64,000 nucleotides of DNA. Source: Brucella anthropi ATCC 49188. GTDB taxonomy: Bacteria > Pseudomonadota > Alphaproteobacteria > Rhizobiales > Rhizobiaceae. The stretch is taken from NCBI RefSeq assembly GCF_000017405.1, contig NC_009668.1, positions 522,001 through 586,000 of the forward strand. The letters run 5' to 3'. Under the pieces are notes generated by a model, which worked only from the letters and a program-made list of their open reading frames with translations, was not told the origin of the DNA and made no database searches. A program made the position numbers and the translations under genes. Positions 1 through 9,335 of this stretch are shown piece by piece (position 1 is the stretch's first letter; each line of letters opens with the position of its first letter).

Positions 1-335
1 ACGAATACCCATAGGGACGGCGCAGCCGCAAGGATGACGAGGCCGGCAGCGAACAGCAGGCAAGCCAGAGCAAGGATGGGACGCCCGCCGTGCTGGCCAA
101 TGGCGTCACCCACGCGCGGGGAAACGACGCCGGCCGCGAGCAGGCCAATGGAGAGAGCGCCGACGATCCATGAAAGCGGCCAACCCGTATCGGCCGCGAT
201 CGGGGCGGCGAGAACGGCGAGCAGGTAATAGGAGCTGCCCCATGCAAATATCTGTACGATGCCGAGCGCGGAGATGACGGGCCACCTTCTCGCGTCGGGA
301 GACAGGCCCGTTTGAGCCGGCAGGTTTGTCGTCAC
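1..335 (-). CDS. MFS transporter, N-terminal part (arsenic operon; cut by window edge)
   Basis: The reverse strand reads an open frame from a GTG at 335 to the window edge (about 111 residues). The GTG overlaps the arsH stop codon by four bases, so the two genes are translationally coupled. The visible part holds about three membrane segments of a major facilitator protein, with a loop resembling the MFS motif A region (around [11 protein letters not shown]). MFS genes next to arsH are common in rhizobial ars operons, and some (ArsK type) export arsenite or organoarsenicals. The substrate here is inferred only from position. The C-terminal three quarters lie outside the window. Confidence 0.75.
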   Translation of the reverse strand, partial: MTTNLPAQTGLSPDARRWPVISALGIVQIFAWGSSYYLLAVLAAPIAADTGWPLSWIVGALSIGLLAAGVVSPRVGDAIGQHGGRPILALACLLFAAGLVILAAAPSLWVF

Positions 336-1048
336 CGGACGCGCTTGAGCGCCATACGCTCTTCCAGCTTTTGGGCGGTTTCCTTGCGCTCGCTGTAGCG
401 GTCGGTGAGGTAAGGAGCGACGTCGCGGGTCAGAAGCGTGAACTTCACCAGTTCCTCCATCACATCGACCACCCGGTCGTAATAGGATGAAGGCTTCATT
501 CGACCCGCTTCGTCGAACTCCTGATATGCCTTGGCGACCGAGGACTGGTTGGGGATGGTGATCATCCGCATCCAGCGGCCGAGGACGCGAAGTTGGTTGA
601 CGGCGTTGAAACTCTGCGAGCCGCCAGAGACTTGCATCACGGCCAATGTGCGGCCCTGGGTGGGGCGAACTGCGCCAACCGCGAGCGGTATCCAGTCGAT
701 TTGCGCCTTGAGGACTCCGCTCATGGCACCGTGACGTTCGGGGCTGGTCCAGACCTGCCCTTCGGACCATTCCGAAAGTTTCCGAAGCTCCTGCACCTTC
801 GGATGATCAACGGGCGCACCATCAGGCAGCGGCAGGCCGTGCGGATCGAACACACGGGTTTCCGCGCCGAAGTGGTTGAGGAGCCGTTCGGCTTCGAGCG
901 TGAGCAGCTTGCTATAGGAGCGTTCACGCAACGAGCCGTAGAGCAGGAGAATGCGCGGCGGATGAGCAGAGGGCGTCGTTCGTAGGCGTTCAGCCGATGG
1001 GCTGTCGAGCACCGCGCGGACCACATTAGGAAGGTCGGAAACCGTCAT
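332..1048 (-). CDS. arsH: ArsH, NADPH-dependent FMN flavoprotein of arsenic resistance
   Basis: About 238 residues, the normal length for ArsH. The flavodoxin-like FMN site is visible as [12 protein letters not shown] near residue 35, and the central part ([18 protein letters not shown]) is characteristic of ArsH. The family oxidises trivalent organoarsenicals or reduces quinones and metals with NADPH. The frame is open further upstream, but the ATG at 1048 overlaps the acr3 stop (ATGA), so that start is preferred. It is fifth in the operon arsR-arsC-arsC-acr3-arsH-MFS. Confidence 0.93.
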   Translation of the reverse strand: MTVSDLPNVVRAVLDSPSAERLRTTPSAHPPRILLLYGSLRERSYSKLLTLEAERLLNHFGAETRVFDPHGLPLPDGAPVDHPKVQELRKLSEWSEGQVWTSPERHGAMSGVLKAQIDWIPLAVGAVRPTQGRTLAVMQVSGGSQSFNAVNQLRVLGRWMRMITIPNQSSVAKAYQEFDEAGRMKPSSYYDRVVDVMEELVKFTLLTRDVAPYLTDRYSERKETAQKLEERMALKRVR

Positions 1049-2133
1049 GGCTTGGCCTCGGCCGGAACGGCAACGGGCGTCCCTTTCTCGGGAAACCACT
1101 TCGCGCCGAGCCTGAGCGCGACATGAACGAGCAGGATCAGTGCGGGCACTTCCACGAGCGGGCCGATGACGGCGGCGAAGGCCACCGGCGATGCGAGACC
1201 GAATGCCGCGATGGCGACCGCGATGGCCAACTCGAAATTATTGCCGGCAGCGGTGAAGGCGATGGCCGTGGTGCGCGGATAATCCGCCTCGATCAGCCGG
1301 CCCATCGCGAAGCTGATGAGGAACTGGATGACGAAATAAAGCGCCAGGGGAATGGCTATGCGCAGGACATCGAGAGGCAGCGACACCACGTCCGCGCCCT
1401 TGAGGCTGAACATGGCGACAATGGTGAACAGCAGCGCGGCTAGCGTTATGGGGCTGATGCGCGGCAGAAATTCGTGCTCATACCAGCCCGCGCCTTTGCG
1501 AGCGATGAGGATGCGGCGCGTCAGGAACCCGGCGAGGAAGGGAATGCCGAGATAGATCAGCACCGCTTCGGTAATGGTCCAGAAGCTCACGTCTATGACG
1601 CTGCCCTCAAGGCCGAAGAGGGGTGGCAAGACGGAAAGGAAAAACCACGCATAGGTGGAGAAGAACAGAATCTGGAATATCGAGTTGAAGGCAACCAGAC
1701 CGGCGACATATTGATTGTCGCCGCGCGCGAGTTGGTTCCAGACCAGCACCATAGCGATGCAGCGGGCGAGTCCGATCAGGATCAGTCCTGTCATGTATTC
1801 CGGGTGGTCGCGCAGGAAGATCACGGCCAGCGCGAACATCAGCGTCGGGCCGATGATCCAGTTTTGTACCAGCGAAAGGATCAGCACTCGCTTGTCGGAA
1901 AAGACCCGGTGCAGTTCTTCGTAGCGCACCTTGGCGAGCGGCGGATACATCATCAGGATCAGGCCGATGGCGATCGGTATGTTGGTGGTGCCGACCGACA
2001 TGGCGTTGAGAGCTTCCGGCAAGCCGGTGAATATCGTGCCCAGCACGACGCCGAGTGCCATCGCGGCGAAAATCCACACCGTCAGATAGCGGTCGAGGAA
2101 ACCAAGGCGGGAAGCTGGCTTGAGGGAAGCCAT
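1045..2133 (-). CDS. acr3: Arsenite efflux permease of the ACR3 family
   Basis: 362 residues with about ten hydrophobic helices. The conserved ACR3 helix 4 with its single essential cysteine ([13 protein letters not shown]) is present, as is the helix 9 region ([16 protein letters not shown]). It exports As(III), and probably Sb(III), across the inner membrane using the proton gradient. It lies 27 bases downstream of the Grx-type arsC and overlaps arsH by four bases. ArsB and ACR3 are unrelated families; the motifs place this one in ACR3. Confidence 0.95.
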   Translation of the reverse strand: MASLKPASRLGFLDRYLTVWIFAAMALGVVLGTIFTGLPEALNAMSVGTTNIPIAIGLILMMYPPLAKVRYEELHRVFSDKRVLILSLVQNWIIGPTLMFALAVIFLRDHPEYMTGLILIGLARCIAMVLVWNQLARGDNQYVAGLVAFNSIFQILFFSTYAWFFLSVLPPLFGLEGSVIDVSFWTITEAVLIYLGIPFLAGFLTRRILIARKGAGWYEHEFLPRISPITLAALLFTIVAMFSLKGADVVSLPLDVLRIAIPLALYFVIQFLISFAMGRLIEADYPRTTAIAFTAAGNNFELAIAVAIAAFGLASPVAFAAVIGPLVEVPALILLVHVALRLGAKWFPEKGTPVAVPAEAKP

Positions 2134-2160
2134 CAGTATTCTCCAATCGCAGGCTGAAAG

Positions 2161-2586
2161 TCAGGCGGAAGCAACGCGCCGTCCATGTTCGTCAATGATC
2201 CGCTCGCCATCCTCTTTGACGAACTCGCCCCGTTGTGGGGGCAGCAGATCAAGAACGGCTTCGGACGGTCGGCAGAGCTTGACCCCTTGGGGGGTGACGA
2301 CGAGGGGGCGATTGATGAGGATCGGGTGCGCCATCATGGCGTCGAGCAATGCGTCATCGCTCAATTCTGGATCGCCAAGGCCGAGGTCGGCATAGGGCGT
2401 TCCTTTCTCCCGCAAGATCGAGCGGGCCGTCAGGCTGGCGCGCTCGATGAGTTGCGCGAGCAGCGCCCGTGAGGGCGGGGTTTTCAGATATTCGATGATA
2501 TGCGGCTCGACGCCGGAATTGCGGATCAGGCCGAGCGTATTGCGCGAGGTGCCGCAATCGGGATTGTGGTAGACAATGACATCCAT
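2161..2586 (-). CDS. arsC: Arsenate reductase, glutaredoxin-dependent (ArsC, E. coli type)
   Basis: About 141 residues. The active-site stretch YHNPDCGTSRNTL at residues 5-17 contains the catalytic cysteine and matches R773-type ArsC. The ILINRPLVV segment near residue 92 holds the arsenate-binding arginine. It reduces As(V) to As(III) with glutathione and glutaredoxin, feeding ACR3. The ATG at 2586 gives the canonical N-terminus. A GTG at 2598 overlapping the upstream stop is a possible alternative that adds four residues. Two unrelated arsenate reductases lie side by side in this operon. Confidence 0.93.
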   Translation of the reverse strand: MDVIVYHNPDCGTSRNTLGLIRNSGVEPHIIEYLKTPPSRALLAQLIERASLTARSILREKGTPYADLGLGDPELSDDALLDAMMAHPILINRPLVVTPQGVKLCRPSEAVLDLLPPQRGEFVKEDGERIIDEHGRRVASA

Positions 2587-2594
2587 GGATTGCC

Positions 2595-3143
2595 TCACGC
2601 CGCGCCAGAGCGGGGCGAGGCTGCCCCTTCGGATTGACCGATTTCGTTGAGCTTCATATTGAGCGACGATTTATCGAGGCTGGCGACGGGCAAGGCCACG
2701 AAGACCGAAATCCGGGTTTTCATGTAGCGAAACGCCGTGACAAAAGCCGCCATGCGCTGAATCTCGGTGCCCTCGACGGTGGCGGGGTCTTCGATACCCC
2801 AATGCGCGGTCATCGGCTGGCCCGGCCAGACCGGACAGGCTTCGCCGGCCGCGTTGTCGCAGACGGTGAACACGAAATCCATCACCGGCGCGTCGGGGCC
2901 GGAGAATTCTTCCCATCCTTTCGATCGGAAGCCTTCAGCCGGGTAGTCGTAGCTTTCGAGTACCTTCAGGGCGAGCGGGTTCACTTCGCCTTTGGGCTGG
3001 CTTCCAGCCGAATAGGCCCGGAAGCGACCCGCACCATCCTTGTTCAAGATGCTTTCGGCAAGGATCGAGCGGGCGGAATTTCCGGTGCAAAGAAACAGCA
3101 CGTTGAAGATTCTATCGGAGTGATTGGCCATAGGCTCAGGCAT
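2595..3143 (-). CDS. arsC: Arsenate reductase, low-molecular-weight phosphatase type
   Basis: 182 residues. The P-loop FLCTGNSARS (C-x5-R) lies near residue 17, and the acid loop WGIEDPA follows near residue 118, as in LMW protein tyrosine phosphatase-fold arsenate reductases. The start at 3143 is chosen for its GAAAGG ribosome site seven bases upstream. An ATG at 3131 is the alternative, and the open frame continuing further upstream lies inside arsR. The start overlaps the end of arsR by eight bases. Together with the Grx-type ArsC it gives the operon two routes of arsenate reduction. Confidence 0.9.
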   Translation of the reverse strand: MPEPMANHSDRIFNVLFLCTGNSARSILAESILNKDGAGRFRAYSAGSQPKGEVNPLALKVLESYDYPAEGFRSKGWEEFSGPDAPVMDFVFTVCDNAAGEACPVWPGQPMTAHWGIEDPATVEGTEIQRMAAFVTAFRYMKTRISVFVALPVASLDKSSLNMKLNEIGQSEGAASPRSGAA

Positions 3144-3495
3144 GGGTGACGCCTTTCGTCGGTTTGCAGCAGGACAGCGCGGCGACTGCCGGGTTGCACA
3201 CGTCCGGGTGGCCTTGGCAGCAATCGCGCATGAGAAATTCGAGCAGGCCGGACAGCGCCGGATAGGAGGCGCTGTAGATGATCGAGCGCCCGTCGCGCCG
3301 CGACTCGATGAGGTCGGCTTGTTCAAGGTGGCTCAGGTGGAAGGACATGCGCGACGACGATGCGCCGTCCATCGCTTCCCCGATCGCGCCGGCCGGCATC
3401 CCTTCCGGGCCGGCCGTCACCAGCAGGCGCACGATGCGCAGCCGGGTTTCCTGCGAGAGCGCCGCGAAGGCAGAGAGGGCTTGCTTTTCGTTCAT
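3136..3495 (-). CDS. arsR: ArsR-family arsenite-responsive repressor (first ars operon)
   Basis: 119-residue winged-helix repressor. The recognition helix region SSSRMSFHLSHLEQADLI is at residues 46-63, and the beta wing carries RRDGRSIIYSA. Cysteines sit in the C-terminal part (RDCCQGHPDVCNP and LSCCKP). This is the C-terminal Cys arrangement seen in several proteobacterial As(III) sensors, not the E. coli ELCVCDL motif. It is first in the operon and probably autoregulates through the operator at 3503-3524. It is a close paralogue of the repressor at 10742-11107. Confidence 0.94.
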   Translation of the reverse strand: MNEKQALSAFAALSQETRLRIVRLLVTAGPEGMPAGAIGEAMDGASSSRMSFHLSHLEQADLIESRRDGRSIIYSASYPALSGLLEFLMRDCCQGHPDVCNPAVAALSCCKPTKGVTHA

Positions 3496-3502
3496 GTATG
3501 CC

Positions 3503-3524
3503 TCAACATCTCAAGAGTAGTTGA
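3503..3524. promoter_or_regulatory. Candidate ArsR operator between arsR and the DUF6428 gene
   Basis: The inverted repeat TCAAC-N12-GTTGA lies in the 46-bp divergent gap. The same half-sites with the same 12-bp spacer occur upstream of the second arsR at 11111-11138, which supports a shared ArsR-type operator. Its position suggests control of both the ars operon and the divergent DUF6428 gene. Confidence 0.7.
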
Positions 3525-3541
3525 ATCATGGATACACGGAC

Positions 3542-4039
3542 ATGAACGCTTACGCCAGCCCCTTAATCACAGAATTTCCTGATGTTGCCTCGCTCGGGGC
3601 GATCCTCGATATTTTGGAGGGCCATGCCGACAAGGTTCTTGTGCTCGCCTATGGCGACGGGCAGCAGGTGCAGGCCGGCTATCACATCACGGAGGTCAAG
3701 GCCGGTTCCTTCGTCACGCTCGATTGCGGCGGCAATCCCGATGCGTGGCGGGAGACGGTCTTGCAGGTCGAGGATATTCCCCCGACCGAAGGCAGCATGC
3801 CGATGACCGTCGCCAAGTTCCGGTCAATCTTGGGAAAGGTCGGCAGCAGGGTCCAGCTTGACACGGACGCGCGGTTGACATGGGAGGTGAGCCGGCCCGG
3901 TGAGCCGATGCAGGTCTATGACGGGGCCGGAATCGAGATCGAGAAAGACCGGACGATTGTGCGTCTCAGCCCGCGCCCCGCAATCTGCAAGCCGAGGCAT
4001 CGCGCGCAGCAGACGAGAGCGTCTGCCTGCTGCGGCTAA
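3542..4039 (+). CDS. DUF6428-type protein divergent to arsR
   Basis: About 165 residues, no signal peptide and no membrane helix. The sequence (LITEFPDVASLGAILD near the start and VLAYGDGQQVQAGYHITEVK after it) resembles DUF6428 proteins that accompany ArsR genes in Alphaproteobacteria. Their function is unknown. The frame is open from a TTG at 3521, but that lies inside the probable ArsR operator, so the ATG at 3542 is preferred. The tail is basic and ends in CCG, which could be a thiol metal site. Confidence 0.75.
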   Translation: MNAYASPLITEFPDVASLGAILDILEGHADKVLVLAYGDGQQVQAGYHITEVKAGSFVTLDCGGNPDAWRETVLQVEDIPPTEGSMPMTVAKFRSILGKVGSRVQLDTDARLTWEVSRPGEPMQVYDGAGIEIEKDRTIVRLSPRPAICKPRHRAQQTRASACCG

Positions 4040-4144
4040 GCCCGCCCGAGCCATTGCCATGTCGTACTACTTCTAAATCCCGCTACGTTGCAGGTTCCGG
4101 GAATTTTGCGGCGATAGTTTCGGATAGCTGGCGAGGACTTCTGT

Positions 4145-4609
4145 TCATGCAGCCTTTGTTTTGCCTCGTGCCAGAACGCTCTCCACCAGCAAAAGCCCGA
4201 CCCCACAGACAATCGCCACGTCGGCAAGGTTGAAGGCGGGCCAATGATAGCTGCCAATGTAAAAATCCAGGAAATCCGCCACCGCACCCTGCCGCAGCCG
4301 GTCGAGCAGATTGCCGAGCGCCCCCCCAACCACGAGCCCGAGGGCGGATGCCGTCAGGCGGCTGTCGCTTCGATGGATCCAGACAAGGAGGCCAGCGACT
4401 ATAGCGAGCGTGAACGCCATCAGGAGCCAAGCCGGCGCCTGGCCGAACAATCCGAAGCTCACGCCGGTATTGAAGCCGAGCACGAGATTAAAGAAGCCGG
4501 TGACGGGGATGACCTGAGGCGGGTTCATAACATGGTTCAGGACCCACCACTTCGTCGCCTGATCAAGGAAAAATCCGCCAAGGGCGATGGGAAGGCCGAG
4601 CCTGAGCAT
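4145..4609 (-). CDS. lspA: Lipoprotein signal peptidase II (metal-cluster copy)
   Basis: 154 residues with four hydrophobic helices. The catalytic aspartates lie in GNLLDRLRQGAVADFLDF and FNLADVAI, and DQATKWWV is present near the N-terminus, so all family blocks are visible. The start at 4609 has an AAAGGA site nine bases upstream and lies 25 bases after the ccdA stop. LspA cleaves lipoprotein signal peptides in the inner membrane. Accessory lspA copies are common at the ends of Cd/Zn/Pb resistance operons. Here it is the last gene of the cadA operon. Confidence 0.93.
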   Translation of the reverse strand: MLRLGLPIALGGFFLDQATKWWVLNHVMNPPQVIPVTGFFNLVLGFNTGVSFGLFGQAPAWLLMAFTLAIVAGLLVWIHRSDSRLTASALGLVVGGALGNLLDRLRQGAVADFLDFYIGSYHWPAFNLADVAIVCGVGLLLVESVLARGKTKAA

Positions 4610-4634
4610 GTCCAAATGTCCTTTAAACTCCGGC

Positions 4635-5378
4635 TTAGCCGATCCGGCCGAGGGCCGGGAAAGTCTGGAGCAGCCATATCGCAAAGCTGGTTAGATGGCC
4701 GGTGATCATGGCGATGCCCATCACCACCATCACCCCACCAGCGACGATTTTGAGCACCCGGCCAGTACGGCGCATCGACATCATCCGCGCCATGAACCCG
4801 CGCATGAACAAAGCGGCCAAGATGAAAGGGAGGCCAAGGCCGAGCGAGTAGACGGCGAGCAGCGTCGTTCCGCTTGCGACCGTGGCGTTGGCGGCGGACA
4901 GGGTCAGAATCGCGCCCAGCACTGGTCCGATGCAGGGAGTCCAGCCGAACGCGAAAGCGAGACCGAGGAGATAAGCCGCGCCGGCGCTTCCGCTGCCCGG
5001 ATTGGCATGGAACCGCGCTTCACGATTGAGCCAGGGCATTGGTACGAGGCCTGTCGTGAACAGACCGAAGAGGACGACGATTACGCCTCCGATCAGGTTC
5101 GCTTCGAAAAGATACATGCGCAGGAGCCGGCTCAACACGGTTGCGCTGGCCCCAAGGAGGACGAACACGGTCGTAAAGCCGAGCACGAAGCAGAGGCTGA
5201 GGCCGAGAGTTCGGCTTGCCGCCTTGAATTCGGCATCGGCCGCAGTGCCATCCGGGCTAATCGTGCGGCCTGCGACGTAGGAGATATAGCCCGGCACCAG
5301 CGGAAGGACGCAGGGCGACAGGAAGGATACGACACCTGCGGCGAAAGCCGTCGCTATTCCGATACTGGAGAACTCCAT
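4635..5378 (-). CDS. ccdA: CcdA/DsbD-family membrane thiol transporter
   Basis: 247 residues with six hydrophobic helices. The two membrane cysteines of the CcdA family are visible in SFLSPCVLPLVPGY (near residue 23) and FGWTPCIGPVLG (mid-protein). It carries reducing equivalents from thioredoxin to the periplasm, usually for cytochrome c or copper-site proteins. It overlaps the SCO gene by one base. Its likely clients are the CXXXC cysteines of SCO, so the pair may form a small copper-site assembly unit. Confidence 0.9.
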   Translation of the reverse strand: MEFSSIGIATAFAAGVVSFLSPCVLPLVPGYISYVAGRTISPDGTAADAEFKAASRTLGLSLCFVLGFTTVFVLLGASATVLSRLLRMYLFEANLIGGVIVVLFGLFTTGLVPMPWLNREARFHANPGSGSAGAAYLLGLAFAFGWTPCIGPVLGAILTLSAANATVASGTTLLAVYSLGLGLPFILAALFMRGFMARMMSMRRTGRVLKIVAGGVMVVMGIAMITGHLTSFAIWLLQTFPALGRIG

Positions 5379-5998
5379 CAGCCAATCTCGCCCGCCAGGC
5401 GGCGGAGCTTCTGCAATCGAATCTCACGCGGCTCGTGCATGTCGAGCGTGCCGACGAATTGGCTCTCGGCATCCATTAGGTAAACGCCGGCGGTATGATC
5501 CATTGTGTATTCGCCCCCTTCCAGAGGCACTTTTCGCGCATAGGCCGCAAAGGCCTTCACCACAGCGTCCGTTTCCTGTCGATTTCCCCGCAGTGCGAGG
5601 ATGCGGTTATCAAAGGCTGTCATGTACTGAGCCAGCAATTCTTGTGTGTCCCGTTCGGGATCGACGGTGAAGAACAGGACGTTGAACTGGTCGGCCACCG
5701 GCCCGAGCTCGTTCATGAGATCGCTCAGTTCATAGAGCGTCGTCGGGCACACATCGGGACAATGGGTGAAGCCGAAGAAGGCGAGATAAGGCTTTCCGGC
5801 CAGCGCAGCATTGTCGATCGTTTCGCCTCGATGGGATGTGAGCTGGAACGGGCCGCCGATGGCTGCCGTGCCTGTCGAGGACGCGACCGCCACGGTTTGC
5901 TGTTGCCAAGGCTTGGATACGGACAGGCCGATGAAAAGCCCGCCGACAGCGGCGACGGCAACCCATGCAACAAGGCGGAAAAGTTTGACGCCGCTCAT
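5378..5998 (-). CDS. SCO1/SenC/PrrC-family copper chaperone
   Basis: 206 residues: an N-terminal membrane anchor (residues 8-27), then a thioredoxin-fold domain. The copper site FTHCPDVCPTTL (CXXXC, near residue 77) and the distal histidine in YTMDHTAGVYLMD (near residue 167) are both present. SCO proteins load or reduce the CuA site of cytochrome oxidase. Its start overlaps the end of the PCuAC gene by four bases, and the two chaperone families work together in CuA assembly elsewhere. Confidence 0.93.
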   Translation of the reverse strand: MSGVKLFRLVAWVAVAAVGGLFIGLSVSKPWQQQTVAVASSTGTAAIGGPFQLTSHRGETIDNAALAGKPYLAFFGFTHCPDVCPTTLYELSDLMNELGPVADQFNVLFFTVDPERDTQELLAQYMTAFDNRILALRGNRQETDAVVKAFAAYARKVPLEGGEYTMDHTAGVYLMDAESQFVGTLDMHEPREIRLQKLRRLAGEIG

Positions 5999-6498
5999 TG
6001 GACAGCCTCTCCGTGTCCGTCATGTTCGTTCGCAGATTCCGGACGAGCGCCCATGTTCTGCACAACGAACTCAACGTCGATCGCAGCGGCCTGCTCGAAC
6101 ACAAGAGTCGCGGCAAACCGCTCCCCATCCTTCAAAGGGCGCGATGGCTTCAAGAACATGATGTGCATACCGCCAGGTTGAAGCTCGACGGTCTCGCCAG
6201 CTCCAATTTCGATGCCATTTTGCACAGGCCTCATGCTGGCAACCCCATCGCTCACGGTCGACTCATGGATTTCCACCCGGTCTGACAGAGGTGATGAGAT
6301 TGAAACCAGGCGATCGGCCATATCGCCATCGTTTGTCAGCGTCAGATAGCCGCCGGCTACCGGCGTGACCGGCGGAGTCGCGCGTGACCACGGGTGATTG
6401 ATGGTGATCGAACCAGCTTGGAAGTCGTGACCCACAGCAGGAGAGATCGACACTGCAAGGGCAAGGAAGGCGGCGGATAGGGCTCGCAAACTAGTCAT
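5995..6498 (-). CDS. PCu(A)C-type periplasmic copper chaperone
   Basis: About 167 residues with a clear signal peptide ending near SPAVGHD. The copper ligands follow H-x10-M-x22-H-x-M (EIHESTVSDGVASM then GGMHIMF), the usual H/M pattern of the family. The C-terminus adds a short HDGHGEA tail. It binds Cu(I) and transfers it to SCO or CuA. The start at 6498 overlaps the preceding CDF-like gene by eight bases. Confidence 0.92.
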   Translation of the reverse strand: MTSLRALSAAFLALAVSISPAVGHDFQAGSITINHPWSRATPPVTPVAGGYLTLTNDGDMADRLVSISSPLSDRVEIHESTVSDGVASMRPVQNGIEIGAGETVELQPGGMHIMFLKPSRPLKDGERFAATLVFEQAAAIDVEFVVQNMGARPESANEHDGHGEAVQ

Positions 6499-7108
6499 GT
6501 TCCTTTTCTCCTTTTCCAGCTTCGCCGGCCTTCTCAAGGATTTCGAAGCCGCTTCTGACAACGACTACAACCACACCCAAGCCAATGATCAGATCCGGAT
6601 AAGGCGAATTGAAAAGAATTACTGCAAGACCAGAAACAGCGATCGCCGAGTTCACGAGCATATCGTTTGTCGTGAATATCCATGAGGCTTGCAGATGCAC
6701 GCCACTTTCCCGATGTGATTTCAGGAACCACATGCAGATCATATTCGTAAGCGCGCTCGCGATTGCCACGGCGATCATGACCGGCCCGATCGGATCGGAG
6801 CCAGTGAAGAAGCGTCGGCCAACCTCAAACAGAAGCAAACCGGCGAATACTATCAGGAGCATACCCGACAGCCGCGCAACGCGAACCTTCGCCGCCAAAC
6901 CGCGACCTACGACGAAAAGGCTGATGGCGTAGACACCGGCATCGCCAAGATTATCGAGTGCAGAGCCCATCAATCCTGTTGACTGAGCCCACCAACCTAA
7001 TCCTCCCACAATGGCTGCCTGGGCAGTATTAATCGCAAGTACCCATGCGAGCGCCCATTGTTCGCTCTTCTCGGATGAATTGGCACTGCCCTGGGACTGA
7101 TTACTCAT
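6491..7108 (-). CDS. CDF-like cation transporter, membrane domain only
   Basis: 205 residues with about six hydrophobic helices. The cation-site motifs of CDF transporters are visible as SALDNLGDAGVY near residue 50 and TTNDMLVN near residue 145. The cytoplasmic C-terminal domain and the His-rich loop of typical CDFs are missing, so it is shorter than the usual 300 residues. Such short proteins accompany lspA and cadA on proteobacterial plasmids and islands. Probable role: export of Zn, Cd or Pb. It lies 66 bases downstream of cadA. Confidence 0.85.
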   Translation of the reverse strand: MSNQSQGSANSSEKSEQWALAWVLAINTAQAAIVGGLGWWAQSTGLMGSALDNLGDAGVYAISLFVVGRGLAAKVRVARLSGMLLIVFAGLLLFEVGRRFFTGSDPIGPVMIAVAIASALTNMICMWFLKSHRESGVHLQASWIFTTNDMLVNSAIAVSGLAVILFNSPYPDLIIGLGVVVVVVRSGFEILEKAGEAGKGEKEHD

Positions 7109-7174
7109 AAATTATACCTCGGCTTTCTTGGCGAGAAGTGGAAGCCGCGACCTGCATGTGCGCACTGTTCAAGC

Positions 7175-9307
7175 TCATTTGTCGCGGGTGCCGCGCCAGG
7201 TCAGCAGGCGCAGCGCATTGGCCGTAACGAGGACAGTAGCGCCCGTATCGGCGAGGATGGCCATCCAGAGCGTGGTAATGCCGAATAGAGTCGTCACGAG
7301 GAAGACAGCCTTCAGACCAAGCGCTATTGCGATGTTCTGCCAGATATTGCCGAGCGTCGCCTGCGACAATCCGATGAGATCAGCGATACCCGTCACCCGG
7401 TTTCTGAGCAGCGCGGCATCAGCGGTTTCCAGCGCGACGTCGGTGCCCGCACCCATGGCAACGCCAACGGAGGCAGCAGCGAGCGCCGGAGCGTCGTTGA
7501 TACCGTCTCCCACCATGGCAATCGGTCCATCAGCCCTGAGGCGGCCGATCTCGGCGAGCTTGGCGTCGGGCAGAAGTTCGGCGCTCGCCTCAAGGCCGAG
7601 ATGAGCCGCAATGGCGTCGGCCGTGCGCTTGTTGTCGCCGGTCAGCATCAGAGGGCGCACGCCGCGATCTGTCAGCCGCTTCACACCTTCGATAGCGTCG
7701 TCGCGCGGCTCGTCGCGCAAGGCGATCAATCCCTCGATGGTCTTGCCCTTGATGAGCACGACGACCGTCTTGCCCTGGCTCTCCAGCCCGGTGATCGTGT
7801 CAACGATGCTCTCTTCGAGGCCCGTTTGTTCGGCGGCGTGACGGGGAGACCCGACCGAAGCGAAGCCGTCCTTCAACCGCGCTGTGACCGCTTTGCCGGG
7901 TGTGGCAACGCCGCCCCCGAAGGTGGCGGGCAGTTCGAGCCCCCGCACCTTTGCCGCCTCCACGATTGCAATCCCGAGAGGATGGCTGGTGCTGCGCTCG
8001 ACGGCCGCCGCGATGGCAAGGACGGAGTTCTCATCACCATTGATCGGCACAATGTCCGTCACCTGGGGGTGGCCACGCGTCAGCGTTCCCGTCTTGTCGA
8101 AGGCAACGGTTACGACCTTGCCAAGTGTTTCCAGCGTCGCGCCGCCCTTGATCAACAGTCCCTGACGCGCACCGGCGGCAAGACCCGAAGCAATAGCCGC
8201 CGGTGTGGAAATCACGAGCGCGCAGGGACAAGCAATCAGCAACGTCGCGAGACCCCGATACACCCATGTCATCCAGTCACCGCCGAAGGCGAGCGGCGGC
8301 ACGACAACGATCAGAGCCGCGACGACCATCGCGCCCGGCGTGTACCAGCGGCTGAAACGGTCGATCATACGCGCCGTCGGGGCCTTTGATTCCTGGGCTT
8401 CCTCGACCATGTGGATGATACGGGCGATGGTGTTGTCGGCCGCGACATGGCTGATCGACACCCGCAACTCGCCATTTGCATTGATGCTGCCGGCATAGAC
8501 GTTTGCGCCGGCTTCTTTCAGCACGGGCACGGATTCGCCTGTCACCGGGGCCTCATCGACCTCAGAAACGCCGTCAATCACCGTGCCGTCAGACGGCACA
8601 CGGTCACCAGGCCGAACAACGACAACATCACCGACGGCCAGATCTTCTGCGGCGACCTTCTCAACAACACCATCACGCTCGCGGAACGCGGCCCGAGGCA
8701 CGAGATCGATCAGTGCTTCAATGCCAGCGCGCGCACGGCCGGCCGCCACGGTTTCAAGCAATTCGCCCACTGCGAACAGAAAGATCACGACAGCAGCTTC
8801 TTCGGCCTCGCCGATGGCGACCGCGCCGAGTGCCGCGACCGTCATCAGCGTCTCGATGGTGAAGGGGGAGCCGGACATCGCGCCGGCGACCGCCCGCCTC
8901 GCGAACGGGATGATGCTGATCAATGCAGCGCCCGAGTATAGCCATTGCTCCGATTCGGGCAGGACACGCGCGAGGGCGAAGGCAAGGATGAACAACGCGC
9001 CGGTAAGGAGCACAAGCCGACCCTTGCTGCCTTTCCACCACGCCTCCGTGCTGCGTTTCCGAGGTGGGCTCGCCTTTGCCTCGGTCTGCTCGATCACTGG
9101 TGTGTAGCCGAGCGCTCGGATCTTTTGCTCAATGGTGCCGAGAGCCGTACGGTCCTCATCCAGTTGCAATGCGAGCGTCTCGTTGGCGTAGCTGACATGA
9201 ATGTCGCTAACGCCCGGCAGGCGTTGCATCACCGTTTCAATTTTCAACGCGCAGGAGGCGCAGTCCATGCCTTCTACACGCAGTCTGTAAGGGCTCGCTG
9301 CCGCCAT
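7175..9307 (-). CDS. cadA: Zn/Cd/Pb-translocating P1B-2 ATPase
   Basis: About 710 residues. One N-terminal metal domain (MDCASC near residue 14), the CPC transport site (IACPCALVIS, residues 360-362), the DKTGTLT phosphorylation site near 404, the HP motif in SHPLGIAI and the hinge [10 protein letters not shown] are all present. The last helices show the lysine (GLKAVF) and ADTGATV (D-x-G) signatures of the 1B-2 class, which argues against Cu(I). The start at 9307 is chosen because the frame further upstream runs into the promoter. It is first in the CadR-controlled operon. Confidence 0.96.
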   Translation of the reverse strand: MAAASPYRLRVEGMDCASCALKIETVMQRLPGVSDIHVSYANETLALQLDEDRTALGTIEQKIRALGYTPVIEQTEAKASPPRKRSTEAWWKGSKGRLVLLTGALFILAFALARVLPESEQWLYSGAALISIIPFARRAVAGAMSGSPFTIETLMTVAALGAVAIGEAEEAAVVIFLFAVGELLETVAAGRARAGIEALIDLVPRAAFRERDGVVEKVAAEDLAVGDVVVVRPGDRVPSDGTVIDGVSEVDEAPVTGESVPVLKEAGANVYAGSINANGELRVSISHVAADNTIARIIHMVEEAQESKAPTARMIDRFSRWYTPGAMVVAALIVVVPPLAFGGDWMTWVYRGLATLLIACPCALVISTPAAIASGLAAGARQGLLIKGGATLETLGKVVTVAFDKTGTLTRGHPQVTDIVPINGDENSVLAIAAAVERSTSHPLGIAIVEAAKVRGLELPATFGGGVATPGKAVTARLKDGFASVGSPRHAAEQTGLEESIVDTITGLESQGKTVVVLIKGKTIEGLIALRDEPRDDAIEGVKRLTDRGVRPLMLTGDNKRTADAIAAHLGLEASAELLPDAKLAEIGRLRADGPIAMVGDGINDAPALAAASVGVAMGAGTDVALETADAALLRNRVTGIADLIGLSQATLGNIWQNIAIALGLKAVFLVTTLFGITTLWMAILADTGATVLVTANALRLLTWRGTRDK

Positions 9308-9335
9308 GATGTCACCTCGACTTTCCCGATGTGAC

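Noticed and set aside
7175..9307. Third copper ATPase
   Set aside because: The last helices carry the lysine and D-x-G signatures of Zn/Cd/Pb pumps and the promoter is CadR-type.
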